A stretch of DNA of 64,000 bases, taken from assembly GCA_038503035.1 (NCBI GenBank), contig JAVSML010020347.1, positions 120,622 through 184,621 on the forward strand. The letters run 5' to 3'. The notes under the pieces are model-generated. The model saw only the letters and a program-made list of their open reading frames with translations. It was not told where the DNA came from and made no database searches. Within the stretch, counting starts at the first letter, position 1; each line of letters starts with the position of its first letter. Of this stretch, positions 1-11,848 are shown one piece after another. The stretch comes from Crocodylus rhombifer (lineage: Eukaryota; Chordata; Crocodylia; Crocodylidae). The position numbers were made by a program, and so were the translations under genes.

Positions 1-540
1 ACTGCTTTAAATGTGTGGCAGGAGAAGCCATGGCTATAGCTGACTACACGCGACCCTCTAGGGGAACCCAGCCGAACATCCTCCTGCTATAGCCTGTGTC
101 CGTCCCTCTGCCATGGTCAAGAGGCAGAATAATGTAGAAGCAGTAATGTCGCCCCCTTCCTTGCCCTAGGAGTGGCGTTTCACAGTCGCTCCATTAATGC
201 TACATAAATGGTCCAAAGTTTGTAAGGCTCTGCGCATGAAAAGCTCTTAGTCTAAGTGCTAAGTATTGCTGGCATTCACATGCTAACCTTTCACTGCTAG
301 CAACTCAGGTTTCTAGTAGTAATGCATTTCACACCATCATCTCATTCCCTTAGGTAACAGATCATTCTCGTCACAAAGATGTCATAAGATCCTGCACACT
401 TTGGGCTCAACTCCAGGTTTGGTCCAAGCACAAGTTTTACAGGCTGTAATTCAAGTGGCAGAGTACCAAGGCTAATGAATAACCATCTACAGAATCAGGG
501 GCTTATCTTGCATGACTGCAGTCCATTTCCACCTGAGCAA

Positions 541-626
541 GGCCTTCTGCCCCATGCAAAGTGCACAGGGAGAAAGAGAGACTGGCCTTCTGCCCCATGC
601 AAAGTGCACAGGGAGAAAGAGAGACT
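541..626. repeat. Perfect 43-bp tandem duplication
   Basis: Two identical 43-bp units, 541-583 and 584-626, each start GGCCTTCTGCCCC and end AGAAAGAGAGACT. The lack of any difference indicates a recent duplication or an assembly artefact. Confidence 0.95.
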
Positions 627-867
627 TAGTGTTTGATCACAAATCTTATCATGTTGAGTGTTTTTCTTAAAGCCCTAAATTTAAGTCATGCGATTCTGTG
701 AAACTTTCCACTTTCATTTAAATAAAAAAAGCTTCTACTTATCATGGCTGTCAGGGAATGACTGGGCAGAAAAAGGAACCTTAAGGGGTCAAAAAATGAA
801 AGACCCCAGAAAGCCAACAAACCAATGCACCAAAATTCGTTATGGCTAAAACATCCCAAAATTAAAA

Positions 868-879
868 GGGGGGGGGGGG
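868..879. repeat. Poly-G run
   Basis: Twelve consecutive Gs after an A-rich stretch. It is a likely site of length variation. Confidence 0.9.
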
Positions 880-3329
880 CAACTCATCATTTTTTGACCA
901 CTTGGGACCCGGTATGCTGCGTGATGCTCTCGTCACCCATTACTATACAGGAGCATCCACACTGCAATTGAAAGCGTAACTACAGCTCACGTGGACATAC
1001 CTTGGATGACTTTACACTAGCTTGCTCAGGTCCTGATCGCAGTGTGGCTGCAGCAGCAGAGCTCAGCCTGAGTTGGCTGCTAAATATTTACCAGGGTCCT
1101 GGGTGGGTTTTGCAACCCGTTCCAAGCTCTGTGTTGTTGCACCTACACTGATATCTGTACCCAGGCTAATTTATTTAAACCCAACATCTATACCTTTGTA
1201 GTCACACCTTTGCCTGCAGCATAGAGATATCCTAAATCCCATTCAAAGGGACGCAGCGTACAACTGTCAGCTCCTTTTGACACCGACCGTGTGCAGAGCA
1301 CAAGTGGAGCCTCATTTTGGCAGCTAATACTTTTGTAGGGTAGGCCAGATTGTTACAGGAATATAAATGAATATGCGAAGCAGATCAATGTATTGGGTGG
1401 ACCGTATGTTTGACGTGTCTGCTCCACCCTTCAGTGCTGATCATCTGCCCCGTTTTCCCATTTTCAAAACTTAATGTTTATTGTTTAACATGTTGGCAAC
1501 AGTCTTACATGCTTCCAGCTACGTATTATGAAATTCAAACTGTGAATTTCATCCAACCTCGATCTATCCATGCCCCTTTAAAGAAACACTGTTCACAAAT
1601 TAAAAGATTTATACAGGACAGAATCTATAATTGCTCTAGGAAGCCAGTAGTTATTTACAAGTTTTTTTTATCCATTTACTTCAGTTTTTGGCTTAGGGAC
1701 CCAAAATGATTTTTTTCGGTGGTACCATTTTTACCTTTAATTTACTATTATCCCATATCATTCACATAGTATTATAAGCATATGCATCGCTTTCCAGGCA
1801 GCATGAAATACCTTCCCTGAATCAAAAGTCAAGACTATCTTTCAACTTTGTTAAAGCAAATTTTGCACAAGCACCAATTTATGCATGTTGAACCACATTC
1901 CCTCTGTGCAAATAGGCTTAGATAGGTACTGATCAGGTAAATATGTATTTCTCCAATTCATGCATACAGATTTCTTTGAAGATTTTGGCATACGTGAGAA
2001 CTGGAATAGAGAACAGAGAGCAATGCAGTTTGAACATTTTGTCTTTAGCACATAAAAGTTCCAGGTATTGCGCAGTTATGAAAATGCTCCTATCATCATT
2101 CCAGGCAGGACTGGTTACTTTGATCATTTTATGAAAAATAACATTAATTAATTCAACCCAAAAGCAATGTGCATGTTCTAGAGACCTAAATCTGTCACAC
2201 ATCCACGAGTTTCCACAGCTTGCTTTTCTGGGCATTGACCTGAGACACCTTACCTCATCTGATTTTGTCTCGGGGCTTGGCAGGCCCATCTTCCTTGGTC
2301 TGATGCCAGTTCTCTAAACACTTCACACACCTCTCTTAGTGATGCCTTCAGGCTCCTCCAGTCTCTATCTCCAGACAAGTTCATAAATAGTTTAAATCAG
2401 TGGGAAATGCCTTCAGTGTCTCAGGTGGCCTTCTGGGGATATTCCAGTACTCACAAAGTCACTTCTTTACACAGATTACGCTACATCCTTTCCCTTTTGT
2501 CTATTTTATAGTACTCTGGCAAATCCATTTGGTTCAACAGTGTCCGATTTGTTTATCTCCTGTCCCCTGATAAAGTGTCTTGACAGCAAAAAAAGTGTCT
2601 TGACATACAGAGACTTCTTTTCTTTTATTTGGAAACGTCCCCCCTACACCCAATTACAAATTTCACTTTTATATCCAAGTCCTTTAATGCTCTTTCAAAA
2701 CCGTGTCTAGAGTTCGGAGAGCCCAGCTGGATCTACTGAATCTAAAATGTAGATTCCTCGACTGCTTTGAGTTTCCTGTTTTATTTCAGAGTTCTGCTGG
2801 TTTCTCGTCTTTAGTCACAATTACCAGTTTTCCAAAGCCCACGTCCTTGTATATTCAGTGAAACCATGATGTCTGATCTGTGGCATAACAATGAGGCGAC
2901 GAGTGAAGGAAACAGGGTGTCAAAACAACCTCTTTCCAAGGCATGGTTATCACAAGGCCTAGGAACTTTTGGCAAAACTGAATGAAATGGGGGTTTCCCC
3001 ATGGATTTCTACCAAGTGAAAGACAGCTGTACAGGCAGTTAATTCTTCACTTAGACAAAAGCAAAGATAGCACAACACGCCTTGTAGCAGAGCCAGCCAG
3101 AAAACAATGATTCTTCCTGGCAGAAACTTTCCAAGTTGTTTTTCATTCTGCAAGGGAACAACAAGAAACCCTCCAAACACAGTCACAAAATGAAATGCTC
3201 TCAGAATATCTGGTTTTGCATCCAGAGGTTTCTGAACAGAAGGGCTCAGGTTGCTTGAGGGGTCCACGGCCCTCTGTTTCTTTCCAGTCTGACTTGGACT
3301 GCGACTGATGTTCCACAGCCTTGCACTTT

Positions 3330-3500
3330 AGACACAGGTCTAGGATGAAGAAACCCAGGTTCAAATCCCTTCACAATTCAGAGCAAAGCTTTCCCTTTTA
3401 GATCTGAATGAGGCCAAGCAGACCTTGAACCCGGATCTCTCCTATTTCAGGGAAACACTCGATATCTCTGTGACTAGTGCCCCTGACCCAAGAAGAATGT
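3330..3500. repeat. Possible old SINE fragment
   Basis: CCAGGTTCAAATCCCTTC and, 70 bp on, TTGAACCCGGATCTCTCC resemble tRNA B-box-derived or CORE-SINE sequence. The A box and tail are not recognised, so this is tentative. Confidence 0.3.
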
Positions 3501-4325
3501 GTTGAAACTCAAACCGTTCTGCAAAAGCTTTCCAGTCAGCCCTTGCTTAGAGCAACCTGGGCAGATAATTTGCACTCCACTTTCAGGCATATGGGGAAAA
3601 GCCTCATATCCCCCAAATCCCACCAAAAAACAAATGCAAAACACAGAGCTTCAGTGTTTCAATATACCAGTGGAATCAGTGCCATCCTCAGCAACATGCC
3701 CTGAAGAGAGTCATCAGATAAACTTATTTACAGGCAATCTGTTGGAACGAACAATTGCCCGGCAGCTGGCAAGAATTTCTCCAGAGCAGAAAATTGAGTC
3801 GGTGTCGTTACGGTGAACAAGCTGAATGAATGAGTGGGTGCGGCAGATCAGAGGTGACGGCAGAGAGACGGATCCAAATTGGATTTGATACAATCTGCAC
3901 AAACAGCTTCCTTACAAAACATGCTATAGTTCGGGTGGTATTATTCTTCAACCAGACCTGGAATTCCTGAAGAGTCACATATGTCCATAAAACCTAAGGA
4001 TGGGTGGAATCGGGCTGTTATAACCATGACTACGCAGGAATTAGTGCTGCCCTGATCACCTGAATCGATTACAATAATGTGATCCTTTATGGAGAAAAAC
4101 ATGCCACTACTTTCCAACACAGCATATCCATCCTCATGCTGCTACAGATCCTGGAAGGGCAGTGAGAAGCCAGTGCTACTCGACTGGAATCAGCATTTCC
4201 AGCTGCAATCCTACTCACAGCCGAGTGAGCTGCATTTCGCTACCACTCTCTATCCGCCCAGACCTAACCCAGTACTTCTCCACTCCTAAAACCCACTGGG
4301 TTCAAAAAGAAAACCCACTGGGTTT

Positions 4326-4390
4326 GTAGGTTTGTGCAATGGTAGCATGCAGGAACCACTGCACAAACAGGAACCATTGCACAAACCTAC
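4326..4390. repeat. 18-bp perfect inverted repeat with internal direct repeats
   Basis: GTAGGTTTGTGCAATGGT (4326-4343) has its exact reverse complement at 4373-4390. The spacer contains GGAACCACTGCACAAAC, a second direct copy of the right arm with one change. Just upstream, AAAACCCACTGGGTT occurs twice (from about 4287 and 4310). Together these look like a small local duplication/inversion cluster. Confidence 0.88.
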
Positions 4391-5640
4391 TGCTTCACCC
4401 ACTTCTGCCCAGACACTGCACATGTCTTCATAGCCACCTCTCCCTCTATGCATGCTTATTCTGCTTGCATTATTTGGAAAGGCAAATTCCAGCCTAAAGC
4501 TTTTCCAGTTATTCCAATATCTCAAAGCTTTCATTTAAACAGAAACTGCTCAGCTCTTCTGTGAGAGACTGTAACGTTCATGAGCTACCTGGGGGAGCTA
4601 TAACAAGGCTGTCTGGATGCACGGAAGAGTTGCCAGCTAAGCCATTCATCTTCACACAAATATAAAACTTTTGAAGCTTCATTATCTGACCCTTAAATGC
4701 AAATGCCGACAGTTAATCACATAAACACTGGGGTTTTGTAGGTGCTGGCACTAATTAGTAACATGCATTTGTAGAGTGGCCAGAAATAACTCAAGGTCCC
4801 TGACAGTCCTCTTCCATCAAACACCAACTGGGAAGCGCACACAGTGGAGACAGCTGGTTTCCCATTTGTTCTGGAGAACCCTACAGTAATCCAGAGGAGG
4901 GGAATTAGAAGGTGTATATTGGATTCTAGTCCTTATGCAGTCTGTAAAACCATTAAAAACCATTCCTACTTCAGTGCTACACAGCACATCCCATTGCAAT
5001 GATAGATTCAAACAAGCCAGGCAGCATGAATGGTACAAGGTGCTGCAGGTCATTAGCATTTGCTCCAACCCCACTGCCAGGATGTTTCTGTAGCATTTAT
5101 AGAGCTATGGATTCCTTTCAGACTCAACACCCAATGTGCATTTAGACTATGATCTCTTTTCACCTTTCCACCCACTTTAAGTACCCTTTATACTGCCCTC
5201 AAATATACTATAAAAAACAAGCCTTGTATGTCTAATTTATATGACAATTCAATGTTTTAAACAATTCAGATGTGCTAAATGTTTTTATTTACTACACCTG
5301 GCGATGTTCACACCTAAACTTGATTCTGAATTTTGCAGGGCAGACTTTAGCAAGATGAGCTAAATTTTTTCCAGCTTTGCTAACATTTAAATAATGACAC
5401 ATTACTGAAATAAGGTGCATGCCTAAGTTCATTTCCAGTAATCAATGCAGGCACGGAAAGAAAAGTACCTGCAATAACCCTTAAGCAATAACCTGGCCGT
5501 CATGGAGGGAGGGGCTTAGCTACAGCACAATTAGACTTGGCCTCATGAGAGAAGTCATTGTTCCCAGGGGAAGCCCCATTTTTCAAAAACCAAGTCTAGC
5601 AGTATCTTGCTTGTAGGGTTCAGTGTTTAACATCACAAAC

Positions 5641-5823
5641 CAGTGATTTTTAATATTTTTCACTTGCACACCCCTAAAATTTTTGAATGGAGGTGCAGAC
5701 CCCTTTGAACTGTAAGTGTGGGTAGTCACATACTTCCAGTTAATCACAGTCATCTTTGGCTGACCACTTAGACACACTCTGCAAACCCCCAGGGGTGCAC
5801 AGACCACAGGCTGGAAACCACGG
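5641..5823. mobile_element. Degenerate hAT-like MITE
   Basis: It starts CAGTGATTTTTAA and ends, reversed, CCGTGGTTTCCAGCC, in keeping with the CAGTGGTTYYCAACC ends of the family. The interior has two ACCCCT segments typical of such repeats. The target duplication is not convincing (4 of 8), so the ends could be off by a few bases. Confidence 0.5.
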
Positions 5824-6468
5824 GCATAGATGATAACTCAGGAACAGGCTCCTCCAGGACACGCCGGAGAGCCAGGAAGAAATCTCTTCTACACTTAGCA
5901 CTGTTGGCATTACAGACGCACTTAGAGCTTCCAAGCCAGTCCGGTCCCATTATGGTACATGCTATAAGACTCCCCCAAGAATTGAAGATAGGTCACAATG
6001 CCTGTACCTCCATTCCCAAACAAGTCCTCCATTCCTGAGTAAAGGTGAAGGAACTTAAAAACAGACTTCCAAGTTGGAGGTCGTCATCTTTTCTGCTTGT
6101 GTACATGGGATCTGCTGGCTTTCAACTTATGCATGCCAATGTTGCCAGCTCTCTTGATTTTATTAGCGGTCTCGTTACATTTGGTGTTTTGCACAAGGCA
6201 TCGGTTCTGAGAATCATGTGAATGTGTGACAGTTTCTTTCCACCTTCATTTTAAAAGTTTCTAGCCCTCCTATTTGCATGGAAAAGCTTGAAATTCAAAA
6301 TAATTTTATACTCAAAGGCCAAAAACCCAGCAGGGGTGGAGGAAAATCAAAATATACTTTTAAAACAATCTCACGATTTTGGAGGGCCCACGTCAATTCT
6401 TGAGCGCTTGCAGGTGGCAATACTGCTACCCCCTTTTCCAGATGGGTTCAACAAAACTCCCTTTAAAG

Positions 6469-6658
6469 CAGGGGTGGGCAATTATTTCAGGAAGAGGGCC
6501 ACTTCCTGAGTTTTGGCAAGCCATTGAGGGCCTCATGACAGGCAACCAGGGGCAGATAAATATTAATTTTCTTAAATTTTTTAGGGGCCCCGCAGGCCAC
6601 ATAGAATGGCCTGGTGGGCCGCATCCGGCCCCCCCGGGCTGCAATTTGTCCACCCCTG
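6469..6658. mobile_element. 190-bp hAT-type MITE with perfect 8-bp TSD
   Basis: Terminal inverted repeats CAGGGGTGGGCAATTA (left) and CAGGGGTGGACAAATT (right, reversed) are flanked by identical 8-bp copies of CTTTAAAG at 6461-6468 and 6659-6666, the length made by hAT transposases. The interior includes a GGGCCGCATCCGGCC-like stretch. It has no coding capacity. Confidence 0.88.
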
Positions 6659-7926
6659 CTTTAAAGCCTTGTAATGGGTCTGAATATGCATGTTGGAACC
6701 AGGCTGTCCAAATCCTAAGGGCATTTGCATGTCACATTACTATTTAAAACATTTTAGATGACAAATTCTGGAAGCAGAGCCTATTTAATACTACGTTATG
6801 CATAAGTAGTCTGAAAAATAATTTTAGACGGAAACTATCTGCCAAATCTCTCCATAATGCAATGATACAGTAGCTTCTCTTTCAGTTCTTCAAAGGGATT
6901 AGTGACTTCCACATTGTGTCAAAAGAAGGCATGATCTTAATCTCCCCATTTATTCTGCAACCAGTTATGACTGATTAAGAACAATTTATCCTAATATTTT
7001 GTTTGAGGAAGGAGATTATCTTGTGTATATGAAATTGGCTTGGGTCCATGATCCATATTAGCCCATGCAAATTGTTTGCTTAACAGGATAATTAATTTTA
7101 GGGAAAATAAAAATCCTACCAAGCAACACCAATATTGATTTCACAAGGCCCATGTTTGTCTCCATGTATTGGGATTGTAACAAGCTGGTTTTCGTATTTT
7201 CTTTGTGGCAGGGTCACGGTACAAGGAACTCTGTCAAGCAAACTCACCAGGGTCCACCAGATGAAAGAAGAAAAGGGGAGAGTGTTAAAACACAACTCTT
7301 CTTAAAGCACCTGTAACAAGTTTTACAGTGGATCATAAATGGCAAACTAGCGTGTCTCAAATAGTCTTGCACATTCAAAGTTAGATAAACGTTATGAGTG
7401 GTGTGTTTGTCTAAAAATAAAAAATACATTTTGCTACGGCAGCTTACCGTAAATCCAAGCTTTCAACCTTAAGGGGTAAACTGTCAGCATGAGGATTTTA
7501 AAATAAATCTCAGCACACCACACTGAAGATTCATTACTAAATATTTGGAAATGTAAGAGGAAAGAAGCCTTATGAGGAAAATGATTTGGTCTTTCAGAAA
7601 ATGCACAGAATATGCCCTAACATTTAAAATACAATTCACTCACTAAAAATGTGCAAAAAGATGTAGCATAGCTCAGACATAGGCACTGGATGAAATACAG
7701 GAAGATTATGCATGTACTGTGTGTACATATATGGTATAATGGCAAAGCACATTATCATTGGTATATTTACCATTCCTTACACTGAGGGAATATTTTTGTG
7801 GTTTATAATTATAAGGAATCCTGGCTTTCTCTGTTTAAAAATCACAAATTCTCTGATAAAAATCACAAATTCTCTGGTTAAAACCCCCCAAATCCACATT
7901 CTTCTGCAATTAAAATTAAATGACAC

Positions 7927-8106
<180 letters not shown>

Positions 8107-8255
8107 GGTATCAGTTGAACATTATAAATCTATCAATAAAACATTATTTTAAAGCAATTTGGAGGCCTACCAGTGCTTCAGTCACTATAATAAAATACAT
8201 TCTAAATGCCTATACATTTTGTCACTTGATTTTGTGTTTTTTATCATGGGAAATC

Positions 8256-8720
8256 AGAGCTCTCCCTGCCCCCTTCGCTCACCAGGACTTGGGTCCAGCT
8301 GTGGCTGTCCTCCCCCCAACACTGTCTTGCGGTGCTGAGCAGCCCCGATATGCCAGTGCCCTGCCCATGCCATTGCCCCTCACTCTCAACCCATAGCCCC
8401 CCAATCCTGCTGGTGCCCCTCACTCCCCACCCACAGCCCTCCACCCGCCAGCCCTGCCAGAGGGAGCCCTCAGCTGCCAGGGCTACAGAGCCAGTGACCC
8501 AGGTCCGTATCCCCCTACCCCGCCGCAGCAGTGCCTGAGCCCCAGTCGCTGTCTGCGAGAGGCAACAGCTGCCGTGGCAGATTGGATCGTGGAGCCCAGC
8601 TCCCTCGCCCATGGGTAGCACGGCCAGAGTGGAGCCCATGGCGGGGGGAGGTGGATGCAGGCTGCCCGCTGCAGGCTCAGGGCTCCCTGCCCCGCTGCTT
8701 TGTCATGCAGTGGGTGTTCT
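8256..8720. repeat. GC-rich patch of unknown origin
   Basis: An abrupt rise in GC directly after AT-rich DNA, with many CCCCTCACTC, CCACCC and GCCCTGCCAG runs but few CpGs. Long frames on both strands are compositional. It is probably the interior of a nonautonomous DNA transposon like the ones at 58237 and 43458, but no inverted ends were found. Confidence 0.35.
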
Positions 8721-9708
8721 CAAGAAGGATGTAAAGAAAAATACAAAAGCATATTCGGTAGTCTATAAACCATTTAGATTTGCAAGAAATGTGATCTTGG
8801 CTCAGTCATGCTAAAAATCCGTAGCTGTGTTACATACTCACCTCAAAAGCACTTTATTTTTCCAACCTCAGCAACACAAAATATGAGAAGTACCCAGTTT
8901 GAACTAACACCAGCACTTCTGGGAAATCAGTCTGTGCTCTGACCAGTTCACTTCTCAAGCCCTAGCTGGTAAGAGTTTTTAAAAAGATTTAAATGTTGCC
9001 AAATGAGTAAAATTTTAAAAACTGCAATAACCAGCAAGTTTTTTCATTAGCAATTCAAACCATGTCAAGGCAAAGAAAAGTGTTATGATATAAATTCCAT
9101 CATTATTGTAGCTGATGAAAAAATGGATATTGGGATCTTGAAGTATGACATCTGTGGCTTAAAAGGATGCAAGCTGACTTACAGGGAGATGTGAATACAG
9201 GGAAATGTCTGGAATACAGGGAAACGTCTTCCACCCTCATCTGGTGGAGGCTGAACATAACCCAAAGATACACAAGTAGTACCTTTAAAACTGGGTGAGC
9301 TAAGGGGCCCAAAGTGATTTTCTTTGCATGTGATAACACACTGTCTTGTACATCACCTGCTATCTCTGCACCTGCTGTGCTCGTTTCTATACTTGTGATA
9401 CATTTGGTATGTACTGGGCATATCTACACAAGATCTAATTATCCCTGCAATAACTGTCTCAGCATCTACATGTGTACCCCTATTAGGAAACCAATCAATT
9501 CTGCAGCACAGTAGTACTTGTAAATACCAGTACTACCCTGCTGTGGAGTTTGTGTGTGCAGTAGTGCACGTGTAAACACTAACCCATCTAGCTGGGCCAC
9601 AAGGGTGCTTCAGTGTGTGGGCTGCCTGTCAGCTAGCCCCACACTGAAGCAGCACCCTTGTGCTCCAGCCAGCCCCTCTGCAACACATTGAGCCAGGTCG
9701 GAGTAGCC

Positions 9709-9834
9709 CTGTGGCCCCCTGCCTGCCAGGCCTGCTCTGACCCCTGACCCCTGTGGCCCCCTGCCAGCCAGGCCTGCTCTGACCCCTGACCCCTGTGGCC
9801 CCCTGCCAGCCAGGGCTGCTCTGAATGGGCTGCA
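9709..9834. repeat. 42-bp minisatellite, three copies
   Basis: Units begin at 9709, 9751 and 9793 with CTGTGGCCCCCTGCC. The third is shortened and diverged (CAGGGCTGCTCTGA). Because 42 is a multiple of three, the minus-strand frames stay open as Gln/Gly/Trp-rich repeats; I do not regard them as genes. Confidence 0.93.
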
Positions 9835-9841
9835 CATCCTG

Positions 9842-9945
9842 CACATGAATAAACTCCAGAGCTCATCGCTCTGGAGTTTACTGCTCCCAGGTGCACGTTC
9901 AAATGGCATCCCTGGGAGCAATAAGCCTTGGAGTTTATTCATGTG
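9842..9945. repeat. Nested inverted repeats within the 9416 element
   Basis: Three sets are seen. TAAACTCCAGAGC pairs with its complement across 5 nt (9850-9862 with 9868-9880). CACATGAATAAACTCCA (9842-9858) pairs with 9929-9945. TGCTCCCAGG pairs with CCTGGGAGCA between them. The same left arm can pair with either of two right arms, giving alternative folds. Confidence 0.9.
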
Positions 9946-9974
9946 TGCTAATTCCACATGTAAACATACCCACT

Positions 9975-10336
9975 GGGTGCATCTACATGTGCACTTTACT
10001 TTGGAGTTGACTAATTAACTCAACAGTATAGCATCAAAGTCTACACGTGCACTGGTACTAGGGTGCAGTAAATTAACTAACTCTGCCATCGAGTAGTACT
10101 GTTGGGGCCAGTGCCAACCTACAGCACAGTAACCTACTCCGCCGAACCGCACGTGCAGTCAGCGACAGGGGCTGGCTGGGGCATGAGGCTGCTAACGTGC
10201 AGGGGCTGCCTTCCGCCTAGCCCCACACTTTAGCACCCTCGTGCCCCAGCATGCCCCTCCACCGCCCAATGCCATCAGCATACACATGCTAGTCATGTGA
10301 CATTGTTCTGCATTAACAGCACATGTAGATGCACCC
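9975..10336. mobile_element. 362-bp inverted-repeat MITE with ACT target
   Basis: A perfect 18-bp terminal inverted repeat, GGGTGCATCTACATGTGC, is present at both ends, flanked by ACT at 9972-9974 and 10337-10339. The interior holds AGTAC/GTACT pairs, CAGTAA motifs and a GC-rich block. It is noncoding. The fully preserved ends suggest a fairly young insertion. Confidence 0.85.
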
Positions 10337-10339
10337 ACT

Positions 10340-11839
10340 TAAGAGAAATTCAGCAAACACTTGGATTATACCATCTCTCAGATTCAGAAAGGAGGAAAAG
10401 CCAATCATCCTGGGTAATGTCAATATTCATGCTAAGTCAGACCATCCTACCTGGCATGGTATTATTGGGAAACAGGGCATCAAAACCACAGCAGCAATGG
10501 CCTACTACTCCAAAGAAATGATCTGAACGATCATATAATTGACAAGTACCCTTAGTCACCAAAGAACCACTCACCGAATACTGTAACCATAAGATGAAAT
10601 AAGGCCTTCTTTGATTACAAAGTACAATGATTTGAACCAAACCCCCAGTCTTCCACCTACATGCTCCCTGGGCCTTTGTGCCCAATTCTATCAAGTATAC
10701 CTCACTGGATTTAATTTTCTGTCATCTTTAGCACTGATAAACCAAAAATGCAAGCAATCTACAGCACTGTAGCTGGATTCATATTAACCAAATAGATTGA
10801 TTGGCAAGGCCTATAAATTCACTTATAGCACTTCTTATGTGCACACTTGGGTTGGAGTCCAGCATGCTACTGGCCTAAACGAAAAACGGGAATTTTAATC
10901 TTGCATTTAACAACACACTCTTTGTAGAGCACACAGCAGGCATTGCTGGTCTGACAGGGACACACAGCTCTGTAACGTGTGGTATTCTCTCAAGCTGACT
11001 GCATAATCCTCCTTACACGAAACAAAAGCAGCCACCCAGATTTCCAAATTCTCCCGTGCTTTTATATGAACATGGTACTGCTAACTCCTCCGGATCTACA
11101 AATCTGCTTTAGCAACTTTACACTGAGGCAGCAGTCAGACTTCCCTATGTCCTCACGTGGCTTCCAACAGTCGGCATTCGCCTACATCTTTTATGGTTTA
11201 ACTTGAAGCCAATTGGCTTCCACCACCACACTGGTTTCATGGAAACATGGAATAAATGGGATGATAGATCAAGCCTCTGGGACTCCAAAGCCAAACACTT
11301 TGAGGAAAGAGGAGCAACGGTCTGTAACCAACATCTGGGATCTTGCTCCAAGACACAAGTGGAACCATGTAAAATCACTCTGCTGGTTCCCACAGACCAG
11401 TCAAGACACTTTATAGCTGAACATATTGGAGGCAACTGAAAAAAATCAAACAGAATTAGCACGGACATTTGACCTCCACCCTTTTCTAGGGGGAAACAGA
11501 TTTCTGCTGAGATTAGGGCAATTTCTTCAATTTGTCTAAATCCGAAGCTTGACCGCTTGGTCTCCAGAGAACTAGAGGGTATCAGAAACTGCTAGAAGCA
11601 TATCCCTGCAACTTTCACAGTTGTCAGGGGACCTGAGTGCAAACAGACCTTGAACCTTCCCTGTCCTTTCTTTACCTGAGAGAGAAGAGGCAGAGAGGGA
11701 AGAGGAAGTGCCTTGCTCCCTGACAGCCATATTCATATGCATCACTGAGATGCACAAGCGCTACACACTTCCTAAAAGCAGGCCGAAGATCTATACCCAG
11801 CCCCTAGCCTGCTCCAGCTTCTTAAGTCTTGGGAAAGGT
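10340..11839. other. Intron-like sequence before the CR1
   Basis: No protein family or repeat boundary is recognised. Frames of 60-107 codons overlap on both strands without domain features. Part of the right end could be the unrecognised 5' region of the CR1. Confidence 0.5.
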
Positions 11840-11848
11840 CAGTAAGCT

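Larger units (their letters stand above)
627..5640. other. Intron-like sequence, no gene recognised
   Basis: Apart from the G-run, the SINE-like fragment and the inverted-repeat cluster listed separately, I see only AT-rich unique-looking sequence. The open frames here (up to about 118 codons) show no domain, biased codon use or splice context that I can support. Confidence 0.6.
9416..9971. mobile_element. 556-bp inverted-repeat element with ACT target, contains a minisatellite
   Basis: The ends GGGCATATCTACACAAG and, reversed, GGGTATGTTTACATGTG are flanked by ACT (9413-9415 and 9972-9974). It contains a 42-bp tandem repeat (9709-9834) and stacked inverted repeats at 9842-9945. It is directly followed by a related element using the same ACT. 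The overall style resembles crocodilian MITEs (the 'Chompy' type comes to mind); the family name is an inference. Confidence 0.75.

Noticed and set aside
1933..2289. 118-codon minus-strand frame passing a GATGAG|GTAAGG donor-like site near 2250
   Set aside because: A good donor alone is common by chance; there is no matching acceptor, no family similarity, and it does not match the expected next ADAMTS exon.
3355..3440. tRNA gene suggested by GGTTCAAATCC
   Set aside because: No A box, acceptor stem or terminator; at most an old SINE fragment.
9610..9957. Minus-strand frames of up to 115 codons with a repeated Trp-Gln-Gly-Ala-Thr-Gly motif
   Set aside because: They read through a 42-bp minisatellite whose length is divisible by three, inside a MITE; there is no domain or start context.
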